This document shows, in pieces, positions 1 to 7,270 of a DNA stretch of 36,718 bases; within the stretch, counting starts at the first letter, position 1, and every line of letters starts with the position of its first letter. The notes below the pieces were generated by a model. It did no database searches. It had not been told where the DNA came from and worked only from the letters and a program-made list of their open reading frames with translations. The DNA comes from Methanobacteriota archaeon (GTDB lineage: Archaea; Thermoplasmatota; Thermoplasmata; RBG-16-68-12): positions 1 to 36,718 of the forward strand of contig VBLT01000117.1 of the NCBI GenBank assembly GCA_005878615.1. The letters are read 5' to 3'. The position numbers and the translations under genes were made by a program.

Positions 1-1552
1 GTCGGCCTTTCCGCTCGAACTGCTTCGCATACAGCTCTTTCAATCGGGCGTAGGTGTCCACATCTTCGGGCCCCTTGTCGTCTCGGATGCGCGTGATCCT
101 GGCGAAACGGAGGGCAAACCCGCTTGGATAGCGAGGGCTCCTCTGGATCTCGTTGTACGCCACCTCCACGACGACCTCCGGTCGAACGTGGAATCCCCAT
201 CGTTCCTCCGAGGTCGCCAGCCCACGGAGCCGCTCCGTCATCGTCTCGAATTCCGCGTCCGTCAGGCCCTTGAAGGTCTTCCCGATCATCTGGAATGCGT
301 CGGTCGCCTCCTCCCGCACGGCGAGCCAATAGTTCGAGAGCCATCCCTCGCGGCGGCCACTCCCCCACTCCGCGGCGACGATCGCCATGTCGAGCCGGTC
401 CGCCGGTTTGATCTTGAACCACTTCTTCCCACGCTTCCCGACGGAATACGTCGAGTCGAGCGCCTTCGCCATGAGCCCTTCGTGCCCCGCGGTCAGGGCG
501 GCCTGCAGGAACGGCTCAATCTCCTCCTTCCGCTTGACGATCCGCCGCGCGGTCAGGAACTCGGACGGCACGAGGCCCTCGAGGAGGCGCCAACGTTCCC
601 GGTAGGGTTCGTCGATCAGCGTTCGCCCATCGAGATGGAGGAGGTCGAAGAGGTAGAGCTTCAGGGGGATCTCCTCCTGGGCCGCCTCGATTCCATGGAC
701 GCGGCGGAACCGACGCATGAGGTCCTGGAACGGGAGGGGCTTGCCGTCCGCATCGACCGCGACGACCTCGCCTTCCAGCAGGAATTCCGAGGCGGGAAGA
801 GACTTCGCGATCGCGACGATCTCCGGCAAGCTGTCTTTGCGGTGGATCTGGATGCGGGCTCCGTCGAGCTTGTACTCGATGGCCGTCTGGCCCCCATGCT
901 CGCGGAGGACTTCGTCGAGATCCTCCGCCATCTCGGCGAGCATCGGTTTCATGGGGGCAAGGAGTCGCAGGCCGCGGGAGCGAAGGCCCGCAGCTCCTTC
1001 GAAGAGCGCGATCTCCGCGACGAGGCCGAGGTCGCCGAGGAACATGTGCGCGGTCCGGACCGAGTCCGCTTCGACGCCTGCGGCGTCCGCGATCCCCTCG
1101 AGCATGACTCCTTCGTTCACGCCGATCCGCATCTCCCCGAAGACGTTCCGGAGCAGGACGTCCCGTTCCCCCTCGGACGCGCGGCCGAGGAGGGACTCGA
1201 GCAGGCGGCGACGGGCCCTCGTCGAGTCGGCGCCGCGAGCCTCGGCGATCTGGCCGAACATGTGGGTCACCTCGAGGATCGTGAGGGGCCGGGGGACCAA
1301 GGTCGCCTGCTTCGTTCCCGCGAGGGCCTTCTTGAGGGTCGCCCATCCGACGTTCAACGCGCGGGAGTCCGATTCCGCGAAGATCCGGCCGACGATCAGG
1401 TGGACGGCCGGCGCGACCTCCTCCCGCCGCAGGGAACGCAGGAACGCGGCCAGGAGCGCGCGCTTCTCCAAGCGTTTCGTGGTCGCCTCGAGTTTCGTCG
1501 TGAGGTCCGCGAGGCGGGCGAACGGAGTCTCTTCCGGGGTCGTCGGGGTCAC
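1..1552 (-). CDS. lig: ATP-dependent DNA ligase (3' end cut by window edge)
   Basis: This gene seals nicks in duplex DNA through a ligase-AMP intermediate during replication and repair. It is absent from the ORF track because its stop lies outside the window, so I translated it by hand. The adenylation motif EYKLDGARIQIH, with the nucleotide-accepting Lys, falls near residue 228. Further family motifs follow: LLEGEVVAVD, LYLFDLLHLDG, EGLMAKALDSTY, KWFKIKPADRLDM and RFARITRIRDDKGPEDVDT near the C-terminus. About 517 codons are present, so only a short tail should be missing. The N-terminal alpha-helical DNA-binding domain typical of archaeal/eukaryal ligases is present. The start is GTG at 1552, inside the GTGA that also carries the stop of the upstream transporter, so translation is probably coupled. 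The listed minus ORF 516..1568 is another frame of this gene. Confidence 0.95.
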   Translation of the reverse strand, partial: MTPTTPEETPFARLADLTTKLEATTKRLEKRALLAAFLRSLRREEVAPAVHLIVGRIFAESDSRALNVGWATLKKALAGTKQATLVPRPLTILEVTHMFGQIAEARGADSTRARRRLLESLLGRASEGERDVLLRNVFGEMRIGVNEGVMLEGIADAAGVEADSVRTAHMFLGDLGLVAEIALFEGAAGLRSRGLRLLAPMKPMLAEMAEDLDEVLREHGGQTAIEYKLDGARIQIHRKDSLPEIVAIAKSLPASEFLLEGEVVAVDADGKPLPFQDLMRRFRRVHGIEAAQEEIPLKLYLFDLLHLDGRTLIDEPYRERWRLLEGLVPSEFLTARRIVKRKEEIEPFLQAALTAGHEGLMAKALDSTYSVGKRGKKWFKIKPADRLDMAIVAAEWGSGRREGWLSNYWLAVREEATDAFQMIGKTFKGLTDAEFETMTERLRGLATSEERWGFHVRPEVVVEVAYNEIQRSPRYPSGFALRFARITRIRDDKGPEDVDTYARLKELYAKQFERKGR

Positions 1553-2487
1553 GGCGAATCCGGACCATCCGAGGCTTCGGGTTTCAACGTTTCGCCTGCG
1601 GCCCGCGTCTCCGTTGGCCCGCGAAAGAGGTAGAAGACCACGAGGGACCCGACCATCAGGGCCCCGCCGACGACCTGAACTCCGCTGAGGGTCTCGTTCG
1701 GGAAGAAGTAGAAGGCGGCCAAGATGCCCCACAGGGCCGATGTCGGCAGGATCGCTCCCGTCCGCATCGCCCCGATCGTCCGGAAGGCATAGAAGAACAG
1801 GACGGAGAACATGCCGACCGCGCTCGCGGCGAGGAGGAGCAAGTCGGGCAAGATGTCGGACGGGACCGCCAGGGGCGCGCCGCTGAGAGGGACGAGCACC
1901 GCGAAGGAGACGGTGCCGAAGATCAGCTGGACCTCCAGGAGGGGGAAGATCGGGATGCGGCGCAAGAGGACGGCGCTGGCGGTGTTGCTCGTCCCCCAGC
2001 AGACCGCCGCGCCGACGAGCATCACGTTGCCGATCAGGAATCCCAGGAACTGGACGTCTCCGAAGCGAAGCTGCGTCGTCACCAGGAACGCGCCGACCGC
2101 GATCCCGCCGAGGGCGAGGTATTCCCGGGGTGTCGCGCGCTCCCCGAGGAACGCGTATGCGAAGAGGATCGTGAACAAGGCCTCGCTGTTCGAGAGCAGC
2201 ACGGAGTTCGAAGCGGTCGTCCGCTCGAGCCCGTAGAAGTAGACGATCGGCGCGGCCACCGCCCCGACCCCGCCGGACAAGGCGAGGAGCGGCCAATCGG
2301 AACGAGCGATTCGCAGCCGTCGCAAGCTCGGCGACAACGCGATCGCGGGAATGAGTTGGATGAGCAACGCGACGACGAACGGATGGACCTCGGTCAAGAC
2401 GCGCTTCGAGAGGCTCGGCCAGACGCCGAAGAGGACCGCCGCGATGACGATGGCGAGATAGCCGCGGGTCCGCTGCGGGATCTTCAC
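1549..2487 (-). CDS. DMT-superfamily (EamA) transporter
   Basis: This 312-residue integral membrane protein has about ten hydrophobic segments arranged as two EamA repeats, roughly residues 8-140 and 150-290. That architecture is typical of drug/metabolite exporters. Signs of the family are the opening membrane helix GYLAIVIAAVLFGVWPSLSK and the helix pair SNSEALFTILFAYAFLGE. Substrate cannot be read from sequence; family members export amino acids, nucleosides or sugars. The start is GTG at 2487, about 30 nt downstream of an AT-rich element, consistent with a leaderless message. Its TGA overlaps the GTG start of the ligase. The pairing with DNA ligase looks positional, since no functional link is known to me. 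Confidence 0.9.
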   Translation of the reverse strand: MKIPQRTRGYLAIVIAAVLFGVWPSLSKRVLTEVHPFVVALLIQLIPAIALSPSLRRLRIARSDWPLLALSGGVGAVAAPIVYFYGLERTTASNSVLLSNSEALFTILFAYAFLGERATPREYLALGGIAVGAFLVTTQLRFGDVQFLGFLIGNVMLVGAAVCWGTSNTASAVLLRRIPIFPLLEVQLIFGTVSFAVLVPLSGAPLAVPSDILPDLLLLAASAVGMFSVLFFYAFRTIGAMRTGAILPTSALWGILAAFYFFPNETLSGVQVVGGALMVGSLVVFYLFRGPTETRAAGETLKPEASDGPDSP

Positions 2488-2513
2488 AATTCCGGTCCGG
2501 ACAACGGCAGAGA

Positions 2514-2524
2514 CATCTTAGAGA
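2514..2524 (-). promoter_or_regulatory. TATA-like element for the EamA-ligase operon
   Basis: On the minus strand the stretch aatctctaaga lies about 30 nt before the GTG start at 2487, in an otherwise GC-rich gap. The spacing fits archaeal leaderless transcription. Assignment is by position and composition only. Confidence 0.4.
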
Positions 2525-2538
2525 TTCTCGGGACGGAA

Positions 2539-2547
2539 GGCTTAAGG
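2539..2547 (+). promoter_or_regulatory. TATA-like element for the E1-alpha operon
   Basis: The sequence ggcttaagg is the most AT-rich point before the first E1-alpha gene. With a start site about 26 nt downstream, near 2570, the first GTG of the open frame (2547) would be untranscribed. This favours GTG 2598, which has GAGGA a few bases upstream (2588-2592). Confidence 0.45.
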
Positions 2548-2597
2548 TGACCCCGGTCGTTTTGTCGCTCCCGTCCTCTGGGGGTGCGAGGAACCGC

Positions 2598-3671
2598 GTG
2601 GTCGATGCCCTCCGTGTGATACGTGACGACGGCTCGACAGACCCCCGTCTCGACCCGAAGCTCTCCGAGTCCGACGCGGTCCGACTGTACCGCGGGATGA
2701 GCCTCCAGCGGATCCTCGACAACCGGATGCTGGCCTTGCAACGCCAGGGTCGGATCGGCTTTTATGGCCCCTCCCTCGGTCAGGAGGCCGCGATCGTCGG
2801 CGCCGCGATCGCGATGGAGCCGGACGACTGGATCGTCCCGCAATACCGCGAGCCGGGCGCCGCGCTGGTCCGCGGCATGCCGCTCAAGGAGTTGCTCTGC
2901 CAATTGATTGGGAACGCGGAGGACCCCGTCAAGGGCCGGCAGATGCCTTGCCACTACGTCTACCGAAAGGGGAACTACCTGTCAATCTCCTCGCCGGTCG
3001 GCACGCAGCTCCCGCACGCGGTCGGCATCGGATGGGCGATGAAACTCCGACGCGAGCCGCACGCGGTCCTCGTCTTCTTCGGCGACGGGGCGACGAGCAC
3101 CGCAGACTTCCACAGCGCGATGAACTTCGCGGGCGTCTTCCGGACCCCGACCGTGTTCCTGTGCAACAACAATCAATGGGCCATCTCCGTCCCGGTCGCG
3201 AAGCAGACGGCCGCTTCGACGCTCGCGCAAAAGGCGCCCGCCTACGGCTTCGACGGCGTCCGCGTCGACGGCATGGACGCCCTCGCGGTCTACCGGGCGA
3301 CCCGCGACGCGGCCGCACGCGCCCGCGAAGGCCATGGGCCGACCATGATCGAGGCCGTGACGTACCGCCTCGGACCGCACTCGTCGAGCGATGACCCGGC
3401 TCGATACCGCGACGAAGCGGAGGTCGCGACGTGGAGGGCCCGCGATCCGATCGCCCGATTCCGGAGGTACCTCGAGCATGCCGGATGGTGGGACGATGCG
3501 AGGGAAGCTCGCCTCGAACAAGAGATCGGCGACGAGATCACCCATGCGATCCAGGAGGCCGAACGCGCCGGGCCGCCCGGGATCGACACGCTTTTCACGG
3601 ACGTCTACGAGACAATGCCCGGCCATCTGCAGGAAGAGAGGGACGCGTTCGTCGCGTTCCGCGGGAGGTGA
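2598..3671 (+). CDS. 2-oxoacid dehydrogenase E1 component, alpha subunit (first copy)
   Basis: This is the thiamine-diphosphate-binding half of the E1 decarboxylase, which removes CO2 from a 2-oxoacid and reductively acylates lipoyl-E2. The ThDP/Mg motif is visible as FFGDGATS followed about 25 residues later by CNNNQWAIS. The substrate-side loop RLGPHSSSDDPARYR resembles the HSTSDD phospho-loop of branched-chain E1-alpha, so branched-chain 2-oxoacids are likely substrates; pyruvate cannot be excluded. The ORF track begins at 2547. I prefer GTG 2598 because GAGGA precedes it and the TATA-like box at about 2543 would place transcription start near 2570, giving 357 residues. Its TGA overlaps the GTG of the TPR gene. 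A second E1-alpha lies at 15977. Confidence 0.93.
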   Translation: MVDALRVIRDDGSTDPRLDPKLSESDAVRLYRGMSLQRILDNRMLALQRQGRIGFYGPSLGQEAAIVGAAIAMEPDDWIVPQYREPGAALVRGMPLKELLCQLIGNAEDPVKGRQMPCHYVYRKGNYLSISSPVGTQLPHAVGIGWAMKLRREPHAVLVFFGDGATSTADFHSAMNFAGVFRTPTVFLCNNNQWAISVPVAKQTAASTLAQKAPAYGFDGVRVDGMDALAVYRATRDAAARAREGHGPTMIEAVTYRLGPHSSSDDPARYRDEAEVATWRARDPIARFRRYLEHAGWWDDAREARLEQEIGDEITHAIQEAERAGPPGIDTLFTDVYETMPGHLQEERDAFVAFRGR

Positions 3672-4255
3672 GCACCCTGCCGAAGAAAGGACCTGCGGCG
3701 CCCGCTCCCGCACCCTCAACGGCTTCCGGCGTGCAGCGGGCGCATGAGCTGTTCAAACAGGGCCGCGCGAAGGAGGCCTTGGCCATCGTCCGACCTCTCC
3801 TGCAACGGAAGGGCGAGGTCGACGGCGATGCCTGCGCCCTCGCCGCCGCATGCCTCGGCGCGGAGGGGGACTACGCGGAGGCCGCGCGTGTCGACCGCCT
3901 GATGACCGAGGCGGATCCGGAGAACCCGCAAGGATGGAACAGCCTCGGGTATGACCTGTTTCACGCGGGCGATTTGGAGGAGGCGCTCGAGGCCTTCGAG
4001 CGCGCGGTCGAACTCGAGCCGACGCGCGCGAGCACCTACTTCAACCTGGCGCGAATCGCGGCGCGGATGGGCGACAAGTCCAAGGTCATCGAGCACTTCG
4101 CGAGGGCGGTGCAGCTCCAGGCGGACCTCCGGGATCGGCTCGACGAGGATCCCGACCTGAGGCCCTTCAAGGACGACCCGGATCTGCAGGGACGGTTGCC
4201 CGGCGGGACGCCGAGCGAGGATCCGTACGCGGAGTACTACGCGACGAGGTCGTGA
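3668..4255 (+). CDS. TPR-repeat protein embedded between E1-alpha and E1-beta
   Basis: This protein of about 195 residues starts at a GTG overlapping the E1-alpha stop (GTGA) and ends in a GTGA containing the E1-beta start, so all three should be made from one coupled message. It opens with a Lys/Ala/Pro-rich linker of about 20 residues (LPKKGPAAPAPAPS). Helical hairpins with TPR signatures follow: NPQGWNSLGYDLFHAGDLEEALEAFE-type and TRASTYFNLARIAARMGD-type units, with another degenerate unit before them. No signal peptide or membrane segment is seen, so it is cytosolic. TPR domains bind peptides or partner proteins; a scaffold, chaperone or assembly role for the dehydrogenase is inference. 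It is not a standard subunit of the known complex. The track ORF starting at 3431 is this frame extended into E1-alpha. Confidence 0.87.
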   Translation: MSTLPKKGPAAPAPAPSTASGVQRAHELFKQGRAKEALAIVRPLLQRKGEVDGDACALAAACLGAEGDYAEAARVDRLMTEADPENPQGWNSLGYDLFHAGDLEEALEAFERAVELEPTRASTYFNLARIAARMGDKSKVIEHFARAVQLQADLRDRLDEDPDLRPFKDDPDLQGRLPGGTPSEDPYAEYYATRS

Positions 4256-5229
4256 CGATGCCCGCGATGACGATGGTGCAAGCGATCAACAATGCCCTCC
4301 GGGAGGAAATGCGACGGGACGACCGCGTCATAGTCCTGGGAGAGGACGTCGGCCGGAACGGAGGCGTCTTCCGTTGCACCGAGGGACTCCTCGACGAATT
4401 TCCGGATCGGGTCTTTGACACGCCCCTGGCGGAGGGAGGGATCATCGGGACCGCGATCGGCATGGCGCTGTACGGGCTCCGCCCGGTCCCCGAGATCCAG
4501 TTCATGGACTTCATCTATCCCGCCTTCGACCAGATCGTCTCCGAGGCCGCGAAGATGCGCTACCGGTCCGGGGGCCAGTTCACCGTCCCGATGACGATCC
4601 GCACGCCCTTCGGCGGCGGGATCCGCGGAGGCCATTACCACTCCCAGTCGTCCGAGGCGTATTTCTGCCACACGCCCGGCCTGAAGGTCGTCGTCCCCTC
4701 CACGCCGAAGGAGGCGAAAGGCCTGCTGACCGCGTCGATCCGCGATCCGGACCCCGTCATGTTCCTGGAGCCGAAGAAGCTGTACCGATCGTCCCGCGAA
4801 GAGGTGCCGGAAGGGGAGGTCCTCGTGCCGATCGGAGAGGCGGCCGTCCGGAGGCCCGGCAAGGATGTCTCGCTGATCGCGTACGGATACATGGCGCAGG
4901 TGTGCCTCGAGGCCGCCGCGAAGGCCGCGGAGAAGGGCGTCGAGGCCGAGGTCATCGACCTGCGCACCCTCGTCCCGCTCGACGAGCCGAAAATCCTGGC
5001 CTCGGTCAAGAAGACCGGCCGCGCCGTGGTCGTGTACGAGGCCCCGCGGACCGGCGGCTTCGGCGGCGAGATCAGCGCGATCCTCGCGGAGAAGGCGATC
5101 GAATACCTCCGCGGTCCCATCGTCCGGGTGACGGGCTTCGATACGCCGTTCCCCTACACGCTCGAGGACGTCTACATGCCCAACGGGGATCGAGTGCTCG
5201 CCGCGATCGACAAGGTCATGGCATTCTGA
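4252..5229 (+). CDS. 2-oxoacid dehydrogenase E1 component, beta subunit
   Basis: This is the second half of the heterotetrameric E1 decarboxylase; it completes the ThDP site and docks on the E2 core. The 325-residue length is normal. Family signatures include GEDVGRNGGVFRCTEGL, DTPLAEGGIIGTAIGMA, PEIQFMDFIYPAFDQI with the conserved Glu, GGGIRGGHYHSQS, and the C-terminal transketolase-like part with ALL-type sheet VIDLRTLVPLD and HEAP-like VYEAPRTGGFGGEI. The GTG start at 4252 overlaps the TPR stop; ATG at 4258 is an alternative two codons in. It faces a convergent small membrane-protein gene six bases downstream. It is the only E1-beta in the window, so both E1-alpha copies may share it. Confidence 0.96.
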   Translation: MTMPAMTMVQAINNALREEMRRDDRVIVLGEDVGRNGGVFRCTEGLLDEFPDRVFDTPLAEGGIIGTAIGMALYGLRPVPEIQFMDFIYPAFDQIVSEAAKMRYRSGGQFTVPMTIRTPFGGGIRGGHYHSQSSEAYFCHTPGLKVVVPSTPKEAKGLLTASIRDPDPVMFLEPKKLYRSSREEVPEGEVLVPIGEAAVRRPGKDVSLIAYGYMAQVCLEAAAKAAEKGVEAEVIDLRTLVPLDEPKILASVKKTGRAVVVYEAPRTGGFGGEISAILAEKAIEYLRGPIVRVTGFDTPFPYTLEDVYMPNGDRVLAAIDKVMAF

Positions 5230-5235
5230 GGGCGA

Positions 5236-5637
5236 TCACATCGAGGCGCGGCTTCGCCGGAATGCGCGGCTGACGCTCAGCAGGTAGATCAGCACCGCCA
5301 CCCCGATCACGAGCGTGACCGCGGAGGTGAGGCTGAGCGACGCATCCGGGCGGAGGAAGGCGTTGTACCCGACGTAGACCAAGGTGACGAGTGACGCCAG
5401 GATCGCCAGGCCCCAACCCCACGCGCGCATCTGAATGAGCCCGAAACTGGCAGCTCCCAGCACGATAGCGATGCCGAAGAACAGCAATCCGTTCAGCAGG
5501 AGCGGGCCTCCCTGTGCCGGGAAGGGGAGCAGGAACGCGAGCCCGACGATGAAGCTCGCCAAGGAGATGAGGAACGAGATCAGGGCCGCGAGGCCGACGA
5601 GTCCGCCCAAGATCGTGATGCCGAGCGGCCGGTCCAT
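5236..5637 (-). CDS. Small four-helix membrane protein, unknown function
   Basis: The protein has 133 residues and about four hydrophobic segments: near residues 6-36 (one or two helices, GGLVGLAALISFLISL onward), 47-67, 72-92 and 104-124. A basic tail, RAFRRSRASM, follows. No catalytic motif is visible and I do not recognise the family. The start at 5637 is ATG with GAGGTG about nine bases before it. The gene lies on the opposite strand between E1-beta and E2 and so interrupts the dehydrogenase cluster. It converges on E1-beta with a gap of six bases. Confidence 0.72.
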   Translation of the reverse strand: MDRPLGITILGGLVGLAALISFLISLASFIVGLAFLLPFPAQGGPLLLNGLLFFGIAIVLGAASFGLIQMRAWGWGLAILASLVTLVYVGYNAFLRPDASLSLTSAVTLVIGVAVLIYLLSVSRAFRRSRASM

Positions 5638-5822
5638 CTTCGAGGCACCTCAAGGAAAGGAGGAGCAGGACGGGAATCGCTCCGGCGCAAGGCGCCGGGC
5701 ACAAATCACGCCCACCGGTCTGTGCCACTCCTCCACGTCACCACTCCTCCCCGATGAGACATTCGCCCGCGGCCATAAGAATGATTCGCTTCGGCGCGGG
5801 AACGACGGCGCTCCCGAGGTGC

Positions 5823-5833
5823 AAAATGTTAAG
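5823..5833 (+). promoter_or_regulatory. TATA-like element for E2
   Basis: The stretch aaaatgttaag lies in a 242-base gap (5638-5879) between the divergent membrane-protein gene and E2. It would set transcription near 5854, leaving a leader of about 25 bases that contains GAGGG just before the ATG at 5880. E2 therefore probably has its own promoter, separate from the E1 unit. The rest of the gap holds a short direct repeat (ccactcctcc twice, about 5725-5750) and nothing else recognisable. Confidence 0.45.
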
Positions 5834-5879
5834 GCACGTGCGGGTCTTGCGAACGATGTCGACGTCGGAATGAGGGACG

Positions 5880-7160
5880 ATGGCGCGCGAGTTCAAGCTC
5901 CCGGACATCGGGGAAGGGGTCCACGAGGGCGAGGTCGTCAAGTGGTTCGTAAAGGAAGGCGACCCCATCCGGGAGAATGACCCGGTCGTCGAAGTGATGA
6001 CCGACAAGGTCACGGTTCAGATCCCCTCGCCGGTCACGGGCAAGGTCCTCCAGCTCCGGGCGAAGGAGGGAGAAGTCGTCAAGGTCGGCGCCACCCTCGT
6101 CGTCTTCGGCGAGGACGGAGAAGCGCCTCCCGCGACGCCGTCCGCGCCGGCCGCGCGACCGACGTCATCGGCTCCTCCGCCCGCTCCGACCCGGGCCTCG
6201 GTCCCTCCCCCGCCGCCTCCTTCCTACGGAGAGGCCCTCGCGGCTCCCGCGGTCCGTCGTCTCGCGAAGGAACTGAACGTGAACCTCGGGGCGATCCGAG
6301 GCAGCGGTCCGCAGGGGCGCATCCTCGAAGACGATGTCCGGCGGGCCGCCGCCCAGGCCTCCGCGGTCGCTCCCGCGGCGACGATTTCAAGGCCCGCTCC
6401 GGCGCCTCAAGCGGTCCGACCTGCGGTCCCCCAGGCCCCGTCATCCGGGGCCCGCGGCGGCGAGGAACGGATCCCGATCCACGGCCTCCGCAAGCGGATC
6501 TTCGAGAAGATGGCGAAGTCGAACGTGACGGCGGCCCACTTCACGTACGTCGAGGAGGTGGACATGTCCCAGCTCGTCCACTTGCGGGAACACCTCAGGG
6601 AGGCCGCGGAGCGGAAGGGAATCAAGCTGACGTTCCTCCCGTTTTTCATCAAGTCGGTCCTCGGCGCCCTCAAGGAGTTCCCGGCCCTCAACAGTTCCGT
6701 CGACGACGAGCACGGCGAAATCGTCGTCAAGAAATACTACAACATCGGGATCGCGACCGCCACGGACGAGGGGCTGACCGTCACCGTCGTCCACGAGGCG
6801 GACAAGAAGGACCTGTGGGGCCTCGCGAAGGAAATCGAACGCCTCTCGAATGCGGCCCGGGAAAAGAAGCTGGCCCTCGAGGACGTGCTCGGGTCCACCT
6901 TCACGATCACGTCCCTCGGCAAGGAGGGAGGCGTCTTCGCGACGCCGATCATCAACTGGCCCGAAGTCGGGATCCTCGGCATCCACAAAATCGAGAAGCG
7001 CCCCGTGGTCCGGAACGACCAGATCGTGGTGCGGGACATGATGTACTTGTCGTGCTCCTTCGACCATCGCGTAGTCGACGGACACATCGGGGCGGCGTTC
7101 GTGCAATCGGTGCGCAACTCGCTCGAACACCCGGCCCTCCTGTTCGTTGGACTCGAGTGA
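5880..7160 (+). CDS. 2-oxoacid dehydrogenase E2: dihydrolipoamide acyltransferase
   Basis: This is the core of the complex. It carries the lipoyl swinging arm and transfers the acyl group from lipoate to CoA. Domain order is clear: one lipoyl domain (residues 3-78) with the lipoylated Lys at 43 in EVMTDKVTVQI; an Ala/Pro-rich linker (about 82-113); a peripheral subunit-binding domain (about 117-155, APAVRRLAKELNVNLGAIRG) that holds E1 and E3; a second Ala/Pro linker; and the catalytic domain from about 194, with the active-site HRVVDG near 396. The length of 426 is normal for a single-lipoyl-domain E2. The ATG at 5880 is preceded by GAGGG. LipB and LipA encoded nearby would lipoylate Lys43. 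Confidence 0.97.
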   Translation: MAREFKLPDIGEGVHEGEVVKWFVKEGDPIRENDPVVEVMTDKVTVQIPSPVTGKVLQLRAKEGEVVKVGATLVVFGEDGEAPPATPSAPAARPTSSAPPPAPTRASVPPPPPPSYGEALAAPAVRRLAKELNVNLGAIRGSGPQGRILEDDVRRAAAQASAVAPAATISRPAPAPQAVRPAVPQAPSSGARGGEERIPIHGLRKRIFEKMAKSNVTAAHFTYVEEVDMSQLVHLREHLREAAERKGIKLTFLPFFIKSVLGALKEFPALNSSVDDEHGEIVVKKYYNIGIATATDEGLTVTVVHEADKKDLWGLAKEIERLSNAAREKKLALEDVLGSTFTITSLGKEGGVFATPIINWPEVGILGIHKIEKRPVVRNDQIVVRDMMYLSCSFDHRVVDGHIGAAFVQSVRNSLEHPALLFVGLE

Positions 7161-7228
7161 CCTGTCATACCCTTGAGCAGACCGCCTTGTCGAAGCGGCG
7201 GTCCCGAGGTCCCTCTCCTGAATCACTA

Positions 7229-7236
7229 CCTTTAAC
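7229..7236 (+). promoter_or_regulatory. TATA-like element for the beta-propeller gene
   Basis: The sequence cctttaac lies 35-42 nt before the TTG at 7271. A transcript starting near 7257 would just include GGAGGG (7260-7265), which sits five bases before the TTG. Confidence 0.4.
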
Positions 7237-7270
7237 GGTTGGTCGGTCAATGTACGACAGGAGGGCTGTC

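Noticed and set aside
188-1633. 481-residue plus-strand ORF and the 350-residue minus ORF at 516..1568
   Set aside because: Both are other frames of the DNA ligase. They are rich in Arg, Pro and Gly, have no domain, and the ligase motifs read cleanly in the third minus frame.
3431-3667. N-terminal extension of the TPR ORF
   Set aside because: This part is the E1-alpha gene in another frame; the GTGA overlap marks the true start at 3668.
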